From Chryseobacterium sediminis (GTDB taxonomy: Bacteria > Bacteroidota > Bacteroidia > Flavobacteriales > Weeksellaceae), in NCBI RefSeq assembly GCF_008386505.1, contig NZ_VUNZ01000003.1, positions 310,001-374,000 on the forward strand: a DNA stretch of 64,000 nt, in the 5' to 3' direction. Within the stretch, counting starts at the first letter, position 1; each line of letters starts with the position of its first letter. Below the pieces are notes generated by a model that was not told the DNA's origin, did no database searches, and saw only the letters and a list, made by a program, of their open reading frames with translations. This document shows, in pieces, positions 16,970 through 24,462 of the stretch. The translations under genes were made by a program, and so were the position numbers.

Positions 16970-17478
16970 GGGTTCAAACTATTAATAAATGTAAGGTGAT
17001 GATCGTGTTGTTGTTTGGTAATCAGTTTTTTATAATATAATAATTCTATTTTATGCATTAAATCAATTAAAGTTGCTTTATCTATTTTGGATTGGTACAT
17101 GGTAATGGCAATTTCCAGATTGTCAATCAGATAATAAGAATCAGCATCTTCATACAGTAGAAATATTTTAGCGTAAATCAATCCTAAGTCATATTTTATG
17201 AATGATTTTACATGATTTTCCAAAAACTTATCAGAAATAATAACCAGATAATAGCTGTTCCACAAGCTGATTCTTTCAAAAAAATACTGGATATCGGTTT
17301 CCTGAAAATCTTTAATAATTTCAATGAACTCAGATAATAATCCACCAACTTCCCAATGTTCAATATTGCTGTCATTCTGGGCTACAAAATGGTACAGTGC
17401 CTGTATCTTTTCGTTCCCGAATTTAGGAGGAAATAAGGTTTTATAAAATGTTTTTTTTAGCAAATGTATGTTCATCAT
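16966..17478 (-). CDS. Uncharacterised protein inside the trp operon, 170 aa
   Basis: I do not recognise this family. The protein is helical, aromatic-rich and soluble, with no signal peptide or clear motif (KLFPPKFGNEKIQALYHFV-like start, ERISLWNSYYLVIISD in the middle, [13 protein letters not shown] at the end). It sits 25 bases after trpF and overlaps the GNAT gene by four bases, suggesting the two work together. The composition recalls small cytosolic proteins seen next to acetyltransferases, but nothing indicates a role in tryptophan synthesis. Confidence 0.6.
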   Translation of the reverse strand: MMNIHLLKKTFYKTLFPPKFGNEKIQALYHFVAQNDSNIEHWEVGGLLSEFIEIIKDFQETDIQYFFERISLWNSYYLVIISDKFLENHVKSFIKYDLGLIYAKIFLLYEDADSYYLIDNLEIAITMYQSKIDKATLIDLMHKIELLYYKKLITKQQHDHHLTFINSLNP

Positions 17479-17503
17479 TGTGTTTTTTTAGTGGTTATAT
17501 CTT

Positions 17504-18184
17504 TTACAGATACAGGTTTTTAAACTTTTTTATGCGTTCAATATCTTTATTTCCGGGTTCCGTTTCAAATTTTGAATTGATATCTAAAGCAAAAGGTTTC
17601 TGTTTCAATGTTTCAATATTTCCAATGTTTTCTTCTGAAATTCCACCACTTAAAAAATAGGGTAGAGGGATAGTAAAATCATTCAAAATATTCCAGTCAA
17701 ACTGTTTTCCCGTTCCGCCAAATGCTTTCCCATCGGTATCAAACAAGTAATAGGCGATAGGTGACAGATTGCAGGTTCCAGGTTGCTGGCTGAAAGTCTG
17801 TTGTATTTTATTTTTGGTTTCCGAATCATTGCTTCCTACTCTTATCACTTTAATGATTTTCACTTCGGGATCCAGTTCTTGCCTTAATTCAGCAATGAAA
17901 CGATCACTTTCATCACCGTGAAGCTGAACAAAATTCAATCCTGCTTTTTGAACAATCTGTAGAATATCGTCTGCTTCTTCATTCACAAAAACACCTGTTT
18001 TCCCATGATGATTGATAGAAGAGATCTCTTCCAGGCTCAAATGATTCAAAACATATCTTGGTGATTTTTCATAGAAGATAAAGCCAAGGAAATCTACATT
18101 CATCGCCATCAGCTCTTGCATCTGGTTTAATTGCGTTAAACCACATACTTTGAGTTTAGGAGTGTTGGAAGGCTGCTGGTTCAT
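17504..18184 (-). CDS. trpF: Phosphoribosylanthranilate isomerase with a repeat-like insertion
   Basis: Isomerises phosphoribosylanthranilate to CdRP. The core is intact: KVCGLTQLNQM with the catalytic Cys (about 14), FVQLHGDES, KVIRVG, YYLFDTDGKAFGGTGKQFDW with the catalytic Asp, and PYFLSGGISEENI. Odd: between the KVIRV strand and YYLFD there are extra residues SQQPGTCNLSP, and the N-terminus carries MNQQPSNTPK. Both are encoded by DNA close to the intergenic repeat words found elsewhere here (CAGCAACCTGGAACCTGCAA, CCAGCAGCC). The reading frame is kept and the active site should not be disturbed. Confidence 0.93.
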   Translation of the reverse strand: MNQQPSNTPKLKVCGLTQLNQMQELMAMNVDFLGFIFYEKSPRYVLNHLSLEEISSINHHGKTGVFVNEEADDILQIVQKAGLNFVQLHGDESDRFIAELRQELDPEVKIIKVIRVGSNDSETKNKIQQTFSQQPGTCNLSPIAYYLFDTDGKAFGGTGKQFDWNILNDFTIPLPYFLSGGISEENIGNIETLKQKPFALDINSKFETEPGNKDIERIKKFKNLYL

Positions 18185-18204
18185 GATCAGGGATGGTTTG
18201 TATA

Positions 18205-18978
18205 TTAAATTTGTACTGAAAAATCTTTAAATGCCTGAGCCGGATTTGTATTTTTCATAAAATATTCTCCCATCAGGAAGCCATCAAATCCTTTTTCTTT
18301 TAAAAATTGAAAATCTTTAATGTTGTAAATGCCACTTTCCGCTACAGATAAAAGGTCTTTTGGAAGCAGGTTTTTCAGCTGGACAGAATGTTGAAGATCC
18401 ACTTTGAAATCCTTAAGGTTTCTGTTGTTGATCCCCACAAGATCAATCTTTGAATTAAAATGTTTCAGTTCATCTTCGGTATGAATTTCCAGTAAAACTT
18501 CCATTTCCAGTTCATGGGCAAGTGCCGTGAATTCCTCTACCTGAGCAGGTGAAAGGCAGGACGCGATCAGTAAAATAACATCAGCTCCAATACTTTTAGC
18601 TTCATAAAACTGATATTCATCAATCATGAAATCTTTTCGCAGAATCGGGATTTTAATATCATTTCTTACACTTAAAATATCATTCAAATTTCCTCCAAAA
18701 AAATCATGATCGGTCAGCATAGAAATTCCGCTGGCTCCAAAACTTTCGTAAGCTGAAACCACTTCTAAAGGCTCCACACTATTGTTGATAATTCCTTTTG
18801 AAGGGGATTGTCTTTTAAATTCAGCGATAATCCCGTTTTTATTTTTGATAGATTCTTTCAGAGAATAGGTTTTTCTTCCAAAAAAATCTGTGTTTTTTAA
18901 TTGGTCAAGAGATATACGTGATTTTGCTCCGGCAATCTCCAGTTTTTTTTGTTCAATAATTTTATCCAGTATAGTCAT
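18205..18978 (-). CDS. trpC: Indole-3-glycerol phosphate synthase
   Basis: Ring-closing decarboxylase of the pathway, TIM barrel. Motifs present: IIAEFKRQSPSKG (catalytic Lys/Glu region near residue 50), ISMLTDHDFFGGN, ILRKDFMIDEYQ (catalytic Lys), GINNRNLKDF, and SVAESGI with FLMGEYFM at the C-terminus. Length 257 is normal; the gene is monofunctional and separate from trpF. It lies 20 bases upstream of trpF and 57 bases after trpD. Confidence 0.95.
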   Translation of the reverse strand: MTILDKIIEQKKLEIAGAKSRISLDQLKNTDFFGRKTYSLKESIKNKNGIIAEFKRQSPSKGIINNSVEPLEVVSAYESFGASGISMLTDHDFFGGNLNDILSVRNDIKIPILRKDFMIDEYQFYEAKSIGADVILLIASCLSPAQVEEFTALAHELEMEVLLEIHTEDELKHFNSKIDLVGINNRNLKDFKVDLQHSVQLKNLLPKDLLSVAESGIYNIKDFQFLKEKGFDGFLMGEYFMKNTNPAQAFKDFSVQI

Positions 18979-19035
18979 TTTTGTGTTTAGAATTTAGTCA
19001 ATGGTGAATTTTGCTTTGCTAATAATTGATAAATT

Positions 19036-20022
19036 TTAATTAATCAAGAGATTAAAACTGTTCAATGCTTTTCCGCTTTGCAGACTTTCCTGAGCTAAAA
19101 GAAGACAATCATCATATGTTCCGAATTTATGAGTGTTGTACAGCGCTACTGAAGCATTGGCAAGAATCACAGAATTTTGTTGTTCCGTACCTTTTCCTTC
19201 CAGAATATTCATAAATATTTTTGCTGTTTCCTGAACGGAGCTTCCCGCCTTAATATCTTCCAGCATTACCGGATTGAAGCCCAAATCTTCTGCAGAATAA
19301 ATTTCTTCCCCGTTTTTTGTAATGATTTTACTGTCGTCTGTAAGACTTATTTCATCATATCCGTCAAGGCCATGTACAAGGATAAATTCACGATCTTCTT
19401 TTTGAAGGAGATATTGGTAAATTCTTGCAATTTCCAGGTTGTACACTCCAATCATTGAATATTTTGGTTTTGCAGGATTAACTAATGGCCCTAAAAGATT
19501 AAAAAATGTTCTTAATCCCAAAGATTTTCTCAATAACCCAACGGATTGCAGAGCAGGATGAAAATAAGGGGCATGTAAAAAGCATATGTTAGCTCTTTCA
19601 AGGTCCTCATTCAATTGCTCCGAACTGTTTTTGAATTCATATCCCAACTCTTCCAGTACGTTGGATGAACCTGTGGTTGTAGAAGCACCATAATTTCCAT
19701 GTTTGGTTACCTTCTGTCCGGCTCCGGCCACTACAAAGCTGGCCAATGTTGATATATTGATGGTATCTTTTCCATCACCTCCGGTTCCCACAATGTCAAT
19801 AGCATCACTTGCATCTATATTTACAGGAACAGCCATCTGAAGCAGAGCCTCTCTGAATCCTTCCACTTCCTTCAGGGTAATATTTCTCATCAGGAAAACA
19901 CTGATAAAAGCGGTAACTTCTGCAGCATTAAACTTATTCTGTGCAATCTCAATCATGGTAGCCTTAGCTTCCGATTTTGAAAGTGTATTATGGTTAAACA
20001 GATATTGCAGTATTTCTTTCAT
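19036..20022 (-). CDS. trpD: Anthranilate phosphoribosyltransferase
   Basis: Joins anthranilate and PRPP. Motifs: DIVGTGGDGKDTINIST (PRPP-binding GTGGD), KHGNYGASTTTGSSNVLEELG and FLHAPYFHPA. Start chosen at ATG 20022 (MKEILQYLFNHNTL), which matches the family N-terminus; a GTG at 20067 overlapping the trpG stop by 4 bases would add 15 unconserved, Thr/Pro-rich residues and is the alternative if translation is coupled. Fourth function in the operon order E-G-D-C. Confidence 0.94.
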   Translation of the reverse strand: MKEILQYLFNHNTLSKSEAKATMIEIAQNKFNAAEVTAFISVFLMRNITLKEVEGFREALLQMAVPVNIDASDAIDIVGTGGDGKDTINISTLASFVVAGAGQKVTKHGNYGASTTTGSSNVLEELGYEFKNSSEQLNEDLERANICFLHAPYFHPALQSVGLLRKSLGLRTFFNLLGPLVNPAKPKYSMIGVYNLEIARIYQYLLQKEDREFILVHGLDGYDEISLTDDSKIITKNGEEIYSAEDLGFNPVMLEDIKAGSSVQETAKIFMNILEGKGTEQQNSVILANASVALYNTHKFGTYDDCLLLAQESLQSGKALNSFNLLIN

Positions 20023-20063
20023 TTGTGGCGTTTTTATTGTTGTTGATGGGATTTCTGATGTTT

Positions 20064-20666
20064 TCACGATAAAAGAAAGTTTTTAATGATTACTTCACCT
20101 TCGGGGGTTAAAATACTCTCAGGGTGAAACTGTACTCCGTGTACATCATAGGTTCTGTGTTGTAAAGCCATGATCATTCCGTCTTTGTCTATGGCGGTGA
20201 TCTCCAGTTCTTCGGGGAAACCTTCAGGATTTACTGCCCAGCTGTGGTATCTGCCCACTTCCAGTCCTGAATTTAAGTCTTTGAAAAGTTTTGTATTTTC
20301 TTTTACCAGCTCAGTAGTCGTTGCTACTCCGTGGAAGATTTCGGTCAGGTTGATAAGATTTCCTCCGAAAGCTTCAGCAATAGCCTGCTGTCCGAGACAT
20401 ACTCCCAGAATGCTTTTCGTAGGGGCATATTCCTTAATAAGGTCTAACAAAATACCTGCTTCTTCAGGAATTCCAGGTCCTGGAGAGAGAATAATTTTGT
20501 CATACTTTCCAATTTCTTCCAGAGTAATTTCATCATTTCTTACCACATCCACTCTTTGATTCAGAATTCTTTCGATAATCTGTACCAGGTTATAAGTAAA
20601 ACTGTCGTAATTGTCGAAAACGAGAACTTTTAAAGGTGGTTGCTGAGTGTTTATATTGTTGTTCAT
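20064..20666 (-). CDS. trpG: Anthranilate synthase component II (glutamine amidotransferase)
   Basis: Supplies ammonia from glutamine to TrpE. A class I amidotransferase: FDNYDSFTYNLVQ at the N-terminus, oxyanion loop SPGPGIPEEAG, nucleophile Cys in LGVCLGQQAIAEAFGG, and catalytic His/Glu in GVQFHPESILT. 200 residues. The N-terminal linker NTQQPPLK is encoded by CAGCAACCACC, again like the dispersed repeat words. It may also serve folate synthesis, as in other bacteria with one TrpG/PabA. Confidence 0.95.
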   Translation of the reverse strand: MNNNINTQQPPLKVLVFDNYDSFTYNLVQIIERILNQRVDVVRNDEITLEEIGKYDKIILSPGPGIPEEAGILLDLIKEYAPTKSILGVCLGQQAIAEAFGGNLINLTEIFHGVATTTELVKENTKLFKDLNSGLEVGRYHSWAVNPEGFPEELEITAIDKDGMIMALQHRTYDVHGVQFHPESILTPEGEVIIKNFLLS

Positions 20667-20713
20667 TTCTTTTTTGTTAGGTTGTTTTTTTGCTAGTTGC
20701 TGGTTGGGATTGT

Positions 20714-22138
20714 TTATTTTTCAACTATTTTTTCTGCTTTTTCAACTGCTTTTTTCAATGCGTTCAGTTTGTTATTCACTTCCTGCAGTTCATTTTCAGG
20801 GACAGACTTTGCCACAATACCGGCACCGGCCTGGTAAAAGAGTGTATTGTTTTTACTTAGGAAAGTTCTGATCATAATAGCCTGGTTGCAGGTTCCATTC
20901 AATCCGATAATTCCTATACAGCCGCCATAATATCCGCGGGAATCTTTTTCGTACTGATTAATGAGTTGAAGAGCTTTATGTTTCGGTGCGCCGCTGAGTG
21001 TACCCTGTGGGAAGGTTGCAGAGACCATTTCAAGAGGATTGATGGTATTGGAAACATCGGCTGTTACTTCACTTACCATATGAATAACGTGTGAGAACAG
21101 CTGAATTTCTTTAAGTTTAGTAACGGTTACATTTTTTCCAAGCTTTCCAAGATCATTTCTTGCCAGATCAACCAGCATGGTATGTTCTGCATTTTCTTTA
21201 GGATCAGCTTTTAACTCTTCAATGGCCTGAAGATCAGTTTCAAAGTTTCCTGTTCTCTTGGATGTTCCGGCAATAGGGTGAATGATTGCTTTATTGTCTT
21301 TTATAATTAATTGGCTTTCAGGACTTGATCCGAACAATTTGTAATTTCCGTAATCAAAATAAAAGAGGTAAGGAGAAGGGTTGATATTTCTTAAAGCTCT
21401 ATATACATTGAATTCATCTCCCTTGAATTTCTGTTCAAATCTTCTGCTTAGAACCAATTGGAAGACATCCCCGCGCATGCAGTGCTTTTGGGCTGTTTTT
21501 ACCAGTTCAATATAATCTTCATTTGTAATATTAGAAGTTTCTTCATCTGTTTTTTCAAAAGGATAAACCGGCGTATTCTGATTTTTAATAAGGTTTTCCA
21601 ACAGATGAAACTCAGATTTTACCCCGTCAATAGAATTTTCAATAATATACATTTCATCATTGAAATGGTTGATCGCAATCACATATTGGTATAATCTGTA
21701 TCTCAAAACAGGAATTTCAACTTCCTTACTTTGTGCTTTAAGATTAATCTTTTCAAAAAACTGTACTGCTTCAAAACTTGTATATCCAAAAAGACTCTGA
21801 GCTGTTTGTTCTATAGGGTCGTTGGTTTCTTCACATTTAAAAATTTTCCTGAATTCTTCAAATATATCTGTGATATTGCGTTCCATCATAAATTGCTTTA
21901 CAGGAGCAGAAGCGGGAAGTTTGATTTCATATTCGTTGAGATTTTTCACTTCAATTCCGGCAATGGCATTCACGGCAATGAAGGAAAAGTTATTATCAAT
22001 ACTTTTTGAATCCGAACTTTCCAGAAGAATTGTATCACGGAATTTATCCCTGATCTTAAGGTAAATATTCATAGGAGTATGAAGATCTCCCAGTGTTTTT
22101 TTCGAAACAGTTTTTATTTTAATTGTGTTAGTATGCAT
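20714..22138 (-). CDS. trpE: Anthranilate synthase component I
   Basis: Chorismate-using subunit. The start at 22138 (MHTNTIKIKTVSKKTLGD) is preferred; an extra in-frame upstream segment would run through the attenuator hairpin. The N-terminal feedback motif ILLESSD is intact, so Trp inhibition is expected. The C-terminal chorismate-binding domain shows IAGTSKRTGN, NAEHTMLVDLARNDLGK, GTLSGAPKHKA and GCIGIIGLNG. 474 residues. It is the first structural gene of the operon, preceded by a leader peptide and attenuator. Confidence 0.96.
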   Translation of the reverse strand: MHTNTIKIKTVSKKTLGDLHTPMNIYLKIRDKFRDTILLESSDSKSIDNNFSFIAVNAIAGIEVKNLNEYEIKLPASAPVKQFMMERNITDIFEEFRKIFKCEETNDPIEQTAQSLFGYTSFEAVQFFEKINLKAQSKEVEIPVLRYRLYQYVIAINHFNDEMYIIENSIDGVKSEFHLLENLIKNQNTPVYPFEKTDEETSNITNEDYIELVKTAQKHCMRGDVFQLVLSRRFEQKFKGDEFNVYRALRNINPSPYLFYFDYGNYKLFGSSPESQLIIKDNKAIIHPIAGTSKRTGNFETDLQAIEELKADPKENAEHTMLVDLARNDLGKLGKNVTVTKLKEIQLFSHVIHMVSEVTADVSNTINPLEMVSATFPQGTLSGAPKHKALQLINQYEKDSRGYYGGCIGIIGLNGTCNQAIMIRTFLSKNNTLFYQAGAGIVAKSVPENELQEVNNKLNALKKAVEKAEKIVEK

Positions 22139-22164
22139 TTTGTTTTTTTGTAAGATTAAAGAAT

Positions 22165-22197
22165 AAAAAAAGGCTTCAACGGTATCCGTCAAAGCCT
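22165..22197 (-). terminator. trp attenuator (intrinsic terminator)
   Basis: Minus-strand hairpin AGGCTTTGACGG-ATA-CCGTTGAAGCCT (12 bp with G-U pairs) followed by T7, between the leader peptide and trpE. Its 5' arm segment CTTTGAC (22194-22188) can alternatively pair with GTCTGAAGG at 22256-22248, supported by TATTGT/ACAATA pairing (22247-22242 with 22206-22201), giving an antiterminator. Confidence 0.85.
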
Positions 22198-22230
22198 ATA
22201 TATTGTTTTTTGATTATTTCTGTTGTATGG

Positions 22231-22299
22231 TTAGCAACATGACAATACCTTCAGACCCGACGAAGAGTTTGAAAGCCACCACCAAATATTGTTGCTCAT
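22231..22299 (-). CDS. trpL: trp operon leader peptide
   Basis: A 22-residue peptide starting MSNNIWWWLSN and ending VLSCC, with three consecutive Trp codons at positions 6-8 and a stop 34 bases before the attenuator hairpin. A second in-frame ATG nine bases upstream would leave almost no 5' leader, so the later ATG is preferred. A ribosome stalled on the Trp codons would cover bases to roughly 22262 and leave the antiterminator arm (22256-22242) free; a ribosome reaching the stop codon would cover it and let the terminator form. Classic Trp-responsive attenuation, here in a flavobacterium. Confidence 0.88.
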   Translation of the reverse strand: MSNNIWWWLSNSSSGLKVLSCC

Positions 22300-22312
22300 T
22301 TTAAACATGGGA

Positions 22313-22320
22313 CAAATGTA
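22313..22320 (-). promoter_or_regulatory. -7 promoter element of the trp operon
   Basis: TACATTTG on the minus strand (TAnnTTTG), 13 bases before the leader-peptide ATG. TTTG at 22339-22336 is a possible -33 element, but its 15-base spacing is short. Confidence 0.55.
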
Positions 22321-22383
22321 GAAATTTTTTTAATACAAAACTAAAAAATATTAAAAATTAAAAAAACTTAATATAAGAATCTC

Positions 22384-23025
22384 CTATTTAAGCTGCTTAA
22401 GTTCAAGTTGCAATTCTTTGATTCTTTCTTTGTAAGTTTCATCATCATAGTCTTTTACGTACTCTTCCAATGCCGAGATATATTCTTCAACAAATTCCTT
22501 ATTTGTTTTGTCTGCCTCATATTTGGTTTTTGCAGAATTGACGGGAGCTAGCTTTTCGTATTGTAACAAAATTTTTCCTTCTCTGGACTGATCATAAAGA
22601 ATGACTATATTTTTTTCATATCCGGGAATGTATTTTACAGGAATATCCTTATCACCAGGTATTCTGATTGAATTTCTGATAGGATAAATTGCTGCAGTAG
22701 TCGTGGAGAAAAAAGTAGTGGTATATTTTCCGTCCTGTTTCTTGACAATAGCTTCATAATCATGAATGTACATGTCGTTCAGAGTGGAATTGGTTTCTAC
22801 ATCAGACGTGATAATAGCTGTGCTTTCAACTCCGTATTTATTTAAAAACCATGCATTTAAAAATTGTCCTCCAAAACCATTTAAGATAGCCAAAGGAATA
22901 ATCGGGATCAGAAACCATGCTTTTTTCGTCAGATAGGAAAGAAGTCCGAAGAACGCAAACAGCAGAATCACAGTATAAAAACCATGATGACTGATGAAAA
23001 ACAGAATTTTTGAAATTAAAACCAT
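22384..23025 (-). CDS. Uncharacterised membrane protein, 213 aa
   Basis: I do not recognise this protein. Two N-terminal hydrophobic helices (residues 15-32 and 36-55) are followed by a soluble domain with beta-strands (ESTAIITSDVETN, YEAIVKKQDGKYTTTFF, DIPVKYIPGYEKNIVILYD) and a highly charged coiled-coil-like C-terminus (EEYISALEEYVKDYDDETYKERIKELQLELKQLK, residues about 180-213). The layout resembles DUF3592-like membrane proteins. It is a single gene between the trp leader and the cupin lipoprotein. Confidence 0.6.
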   Translation of the reverse strand: MVLISKILFFISHHGFYTVILLFAFFGLLSYLTKKAWFLIPIIPLAILNGFGGQFLNAWFLNKYGVESTAIITSDVETNSTLNDMYIHDYEAIVKKQDGKYTTTFFSTTTAAIYPIRNSIRIPGDKDIPVKYIPGYEKNIVILYDQSREGKILLQYEKLAPVNSAKTKYEADKTNKEFVEEYISALEEYVKDYDDETYKERIKELQLELKQLK

Positions 23026-23044
23026 ACCTTAAATATACTATTAT

Positions 23045-23205
23045 AATCTTTTGTTTAAACGCTGAGATCGCGAAGATGTTATTAATATGAATGTAAAAAA
23101 CGGTCGCAAAGGCGTTTCACTTAGCAAAGTCCACTGTCATTAGCTAAACGAAGTGCCCTTGCGAACAAAAAAAAATTATCATAATTACTTTGCGAACCCG
23201 GCGTT
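23045..23205. repeat. Intergenic repeat-like segment (GCGAAG / TTGCGAA words)
   Basis: No gene. The stretch is built of short related words (AACGCTGAGATCGCGAAGATG, GGTCGCAAAGGCGTTTCAC, CCTTGCGAAC, CTTTGCGAACCCGGCGTTTAA) in both orientations; a similar fragment ATCTGTGTTCATCTGCGAAG occurs at 9270-9295. It looks like a degenerate dispersed repeat rather than coding sequence. Confidence 0.45.
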
Positions 23206-23213
23206 TAAAACAA

Positions 23214-23675
23214 CTATTTTACTGGTTCAGACAAAGGAATATCAGGTGTTCCACTGTAGAAAACAATCAGAGTAGCCCCTTTATCTCCGGTTTTTCCTCT
23301 GTGGGCTACATTAACCATTTCGGGAAGAACCTGACCTTTTCTTACCCACTGGGTTTTACCGTCTTCTTTTCTCTCGATCTGGATTTCACCTTTTTCTACA
23401 TAAGCAGCATTAATGACAGGGTGTTTATGCCAGTCCAGAGCTTTATTGGGAGGTACAGCAATTTTCAGGACCGATATTTCAGGCTGTGTTGTGGGGTAAG
23501 CCGGATACGCCGTTCCGTCCCACGACTTTGTTGTTTTTAAAAGCGTTACTGATTCAATTTTATCAGTATATTCTGATTGTGGTTCGTTCGATGAATTATC
23601 ACAGGAAAGAAGCAGGGAAGAAAGTATAGCAACGAATGCTGTGCTTAATAAACTTTTTTTAGTTGTAAGTTTCAT
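23214..23675 (-). CDS. Cupin-domain lipoprotein
   Basis: Exported lipoprotein (start at 23675 giving MKLTTKKSLLSTAF, Cys after SSLLLS near residue 25). The body is one cupin barrel: motif 1 around DWHKHPVINAAYVEKGEIQI with His ligands, motif 2 around VLPEMVNVAHRGKTGDKGATLIVFY. A single metal-binding cupin in the periplasm; substrate unknown. The longer in-frame start adds 30 residues that do not look like a signal peptide and was rejected. An upstream minus-strand TATTTTTG (23720-23713) may be its -7 box. Confidence 0.75.
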   Translation of the reverse strand: MKLTTKKSLLSTAFVAILSSLLLSCDNSSNEPQSEYTDKIESVTLLKTTKSWDGTAYPAYPTTQPEISVLKIAVPPNKALDWHKHPVINAAYVEKGEIQIERKEDGKTQWVRKGQVLPEMVNVAHRGKTGDKGATLIVFYSGTPDIPLSEPVK

Positions 23676-23840
23676 ATGAATAGATTGATTTTGGTTTGGA
23701 TAATTTGGTATACAAAAATAACAACCTAATTTAAATTTCCCTACTATTTGAATTATTTTTATCAATCTGAGCGCAACTCAGTCCTTTAAAAATATTTATC
23801 AAAGAAAACATTTGTCATAAGTTTAAAACTTTATTTTTTA

Positions 23841-23848
23841 TATTTTTG
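23841..23848 (+). promoter_or_regulatory. -7 promoter element of the small lipoprotein/cytochrome operon
   Basis: TATTTTTG (TAnnTTTG), 18 bases before the ATG at 23867. Confidence 0.5.
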
Positions 23849-23866
23849 CTTCCAAATTAGAAAAAA

Positions 23867-24085
23867 ATGAAAAAAGTATTAGCAATCGCATTTATCGGAG
23901 GTTTATTATTAGCAAGCTGCAAAAAAAAGCCAGATCACTCTTTACAGGATAGCAACACAATGATGGAAGAGCCAGAAGCAACTACTGTTGTAGATTCTAC
24001 TGCTAAAACTGCTGCTCCAGCTGCTGCAACTCCGGCTACAACTGCTCCAGAAGCTGCTAAAACAGATTCTACAGCGAAGAAATAA
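23867..24085 (+). CDS. Small Ala/Thr/Pro-rich lipoprotein, 72 aa
   Basis: Lipoprotein signal with lipobox LLASC (Cys18), then a low-complexity tail of Ala, Thr, Pro and Lys repeats (TAAPAAATPATTAPEAAKTDSTAKK) with no globular domain. Probably a flexible envelope tether or charge-rich lipoprotein. Its stop shares a base with the start of the cytochrome gene (TAATG), so the two are translationally coupled. Confidence 0.75.
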   Translation: MKKVLAIAFIGGLLLASCKKKPDHSLQDSNTMMEEPEATTVVDSTAKTAAPAAATPATTAPEAAKTDSTAKK

Positions 24086-24459
24086 TGAAAAAAATACTTT
24101 TGGCAGGAACATTGGGTCTTCTGATCATTTCCTGTTCTAAAAAAGAAAATACAGCAGAAGTGGCACCTTCTTCTGAGACAGCAGCTGTTTCAGAACCAGT
24201 ATCAGCCAATCTTTCCGGTGATCAGATCATGGAAACTTTGGATTGTTCAGGATGTCACTCTGTGAATGAGAGAATGATAGGACCTTCTTATAAGGAAATT
24301 GCAGGAAAGTACTCTGAAAAGGATACAGAATTGCTGGCTTCCAAAATTATAGAAGGCGGAAGTGGAGTATGGGGAAGCGTGCCTATGGCTGCCCATCCAC
24401 AGGTATCTAAAGAAGATGCCAAAAAAATGGTGGAATATATTTTAAGTCAGAAGAAATAA
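24085..24459 (+). CDS. c-type cytochrome lipoprotein
   Basis: Small periplasmic monohaem cytochrome c anchored by a lipid (lipobox IISC, Cys17). The haem motif is CSGCH at 54-58, with a candidate axial Met in VPMAAHP near residue 107, the usual cytochrome c551/c552 arrangement. Mature length of about 108 fits this class. A Ser/Thr/Ala linker separates anchor and haem domain. It likely carries electrons in the periplasm; partner unknown. Four bases before rlmF. Confidence 0.88.
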   Translation: MKKILLAGTLGLLIISCSKKENTAEVAPSSETAAVSEPVSANLSGDQIMETLDCSGCHSVNERMIGPSYKEIAGKYSEKDTELLASKIIEGGSGVWGSVPMAAHPQVSKEDAKKMVEYILSQKK

Positions 24460-24462
24460 AAA

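Noticed and set aside
22139..22192. Longer start for trpE
   Set aside because: It would begin inside the attenuator hairpin; the ATG at 22138 gives the normal TrpE N-terminus.
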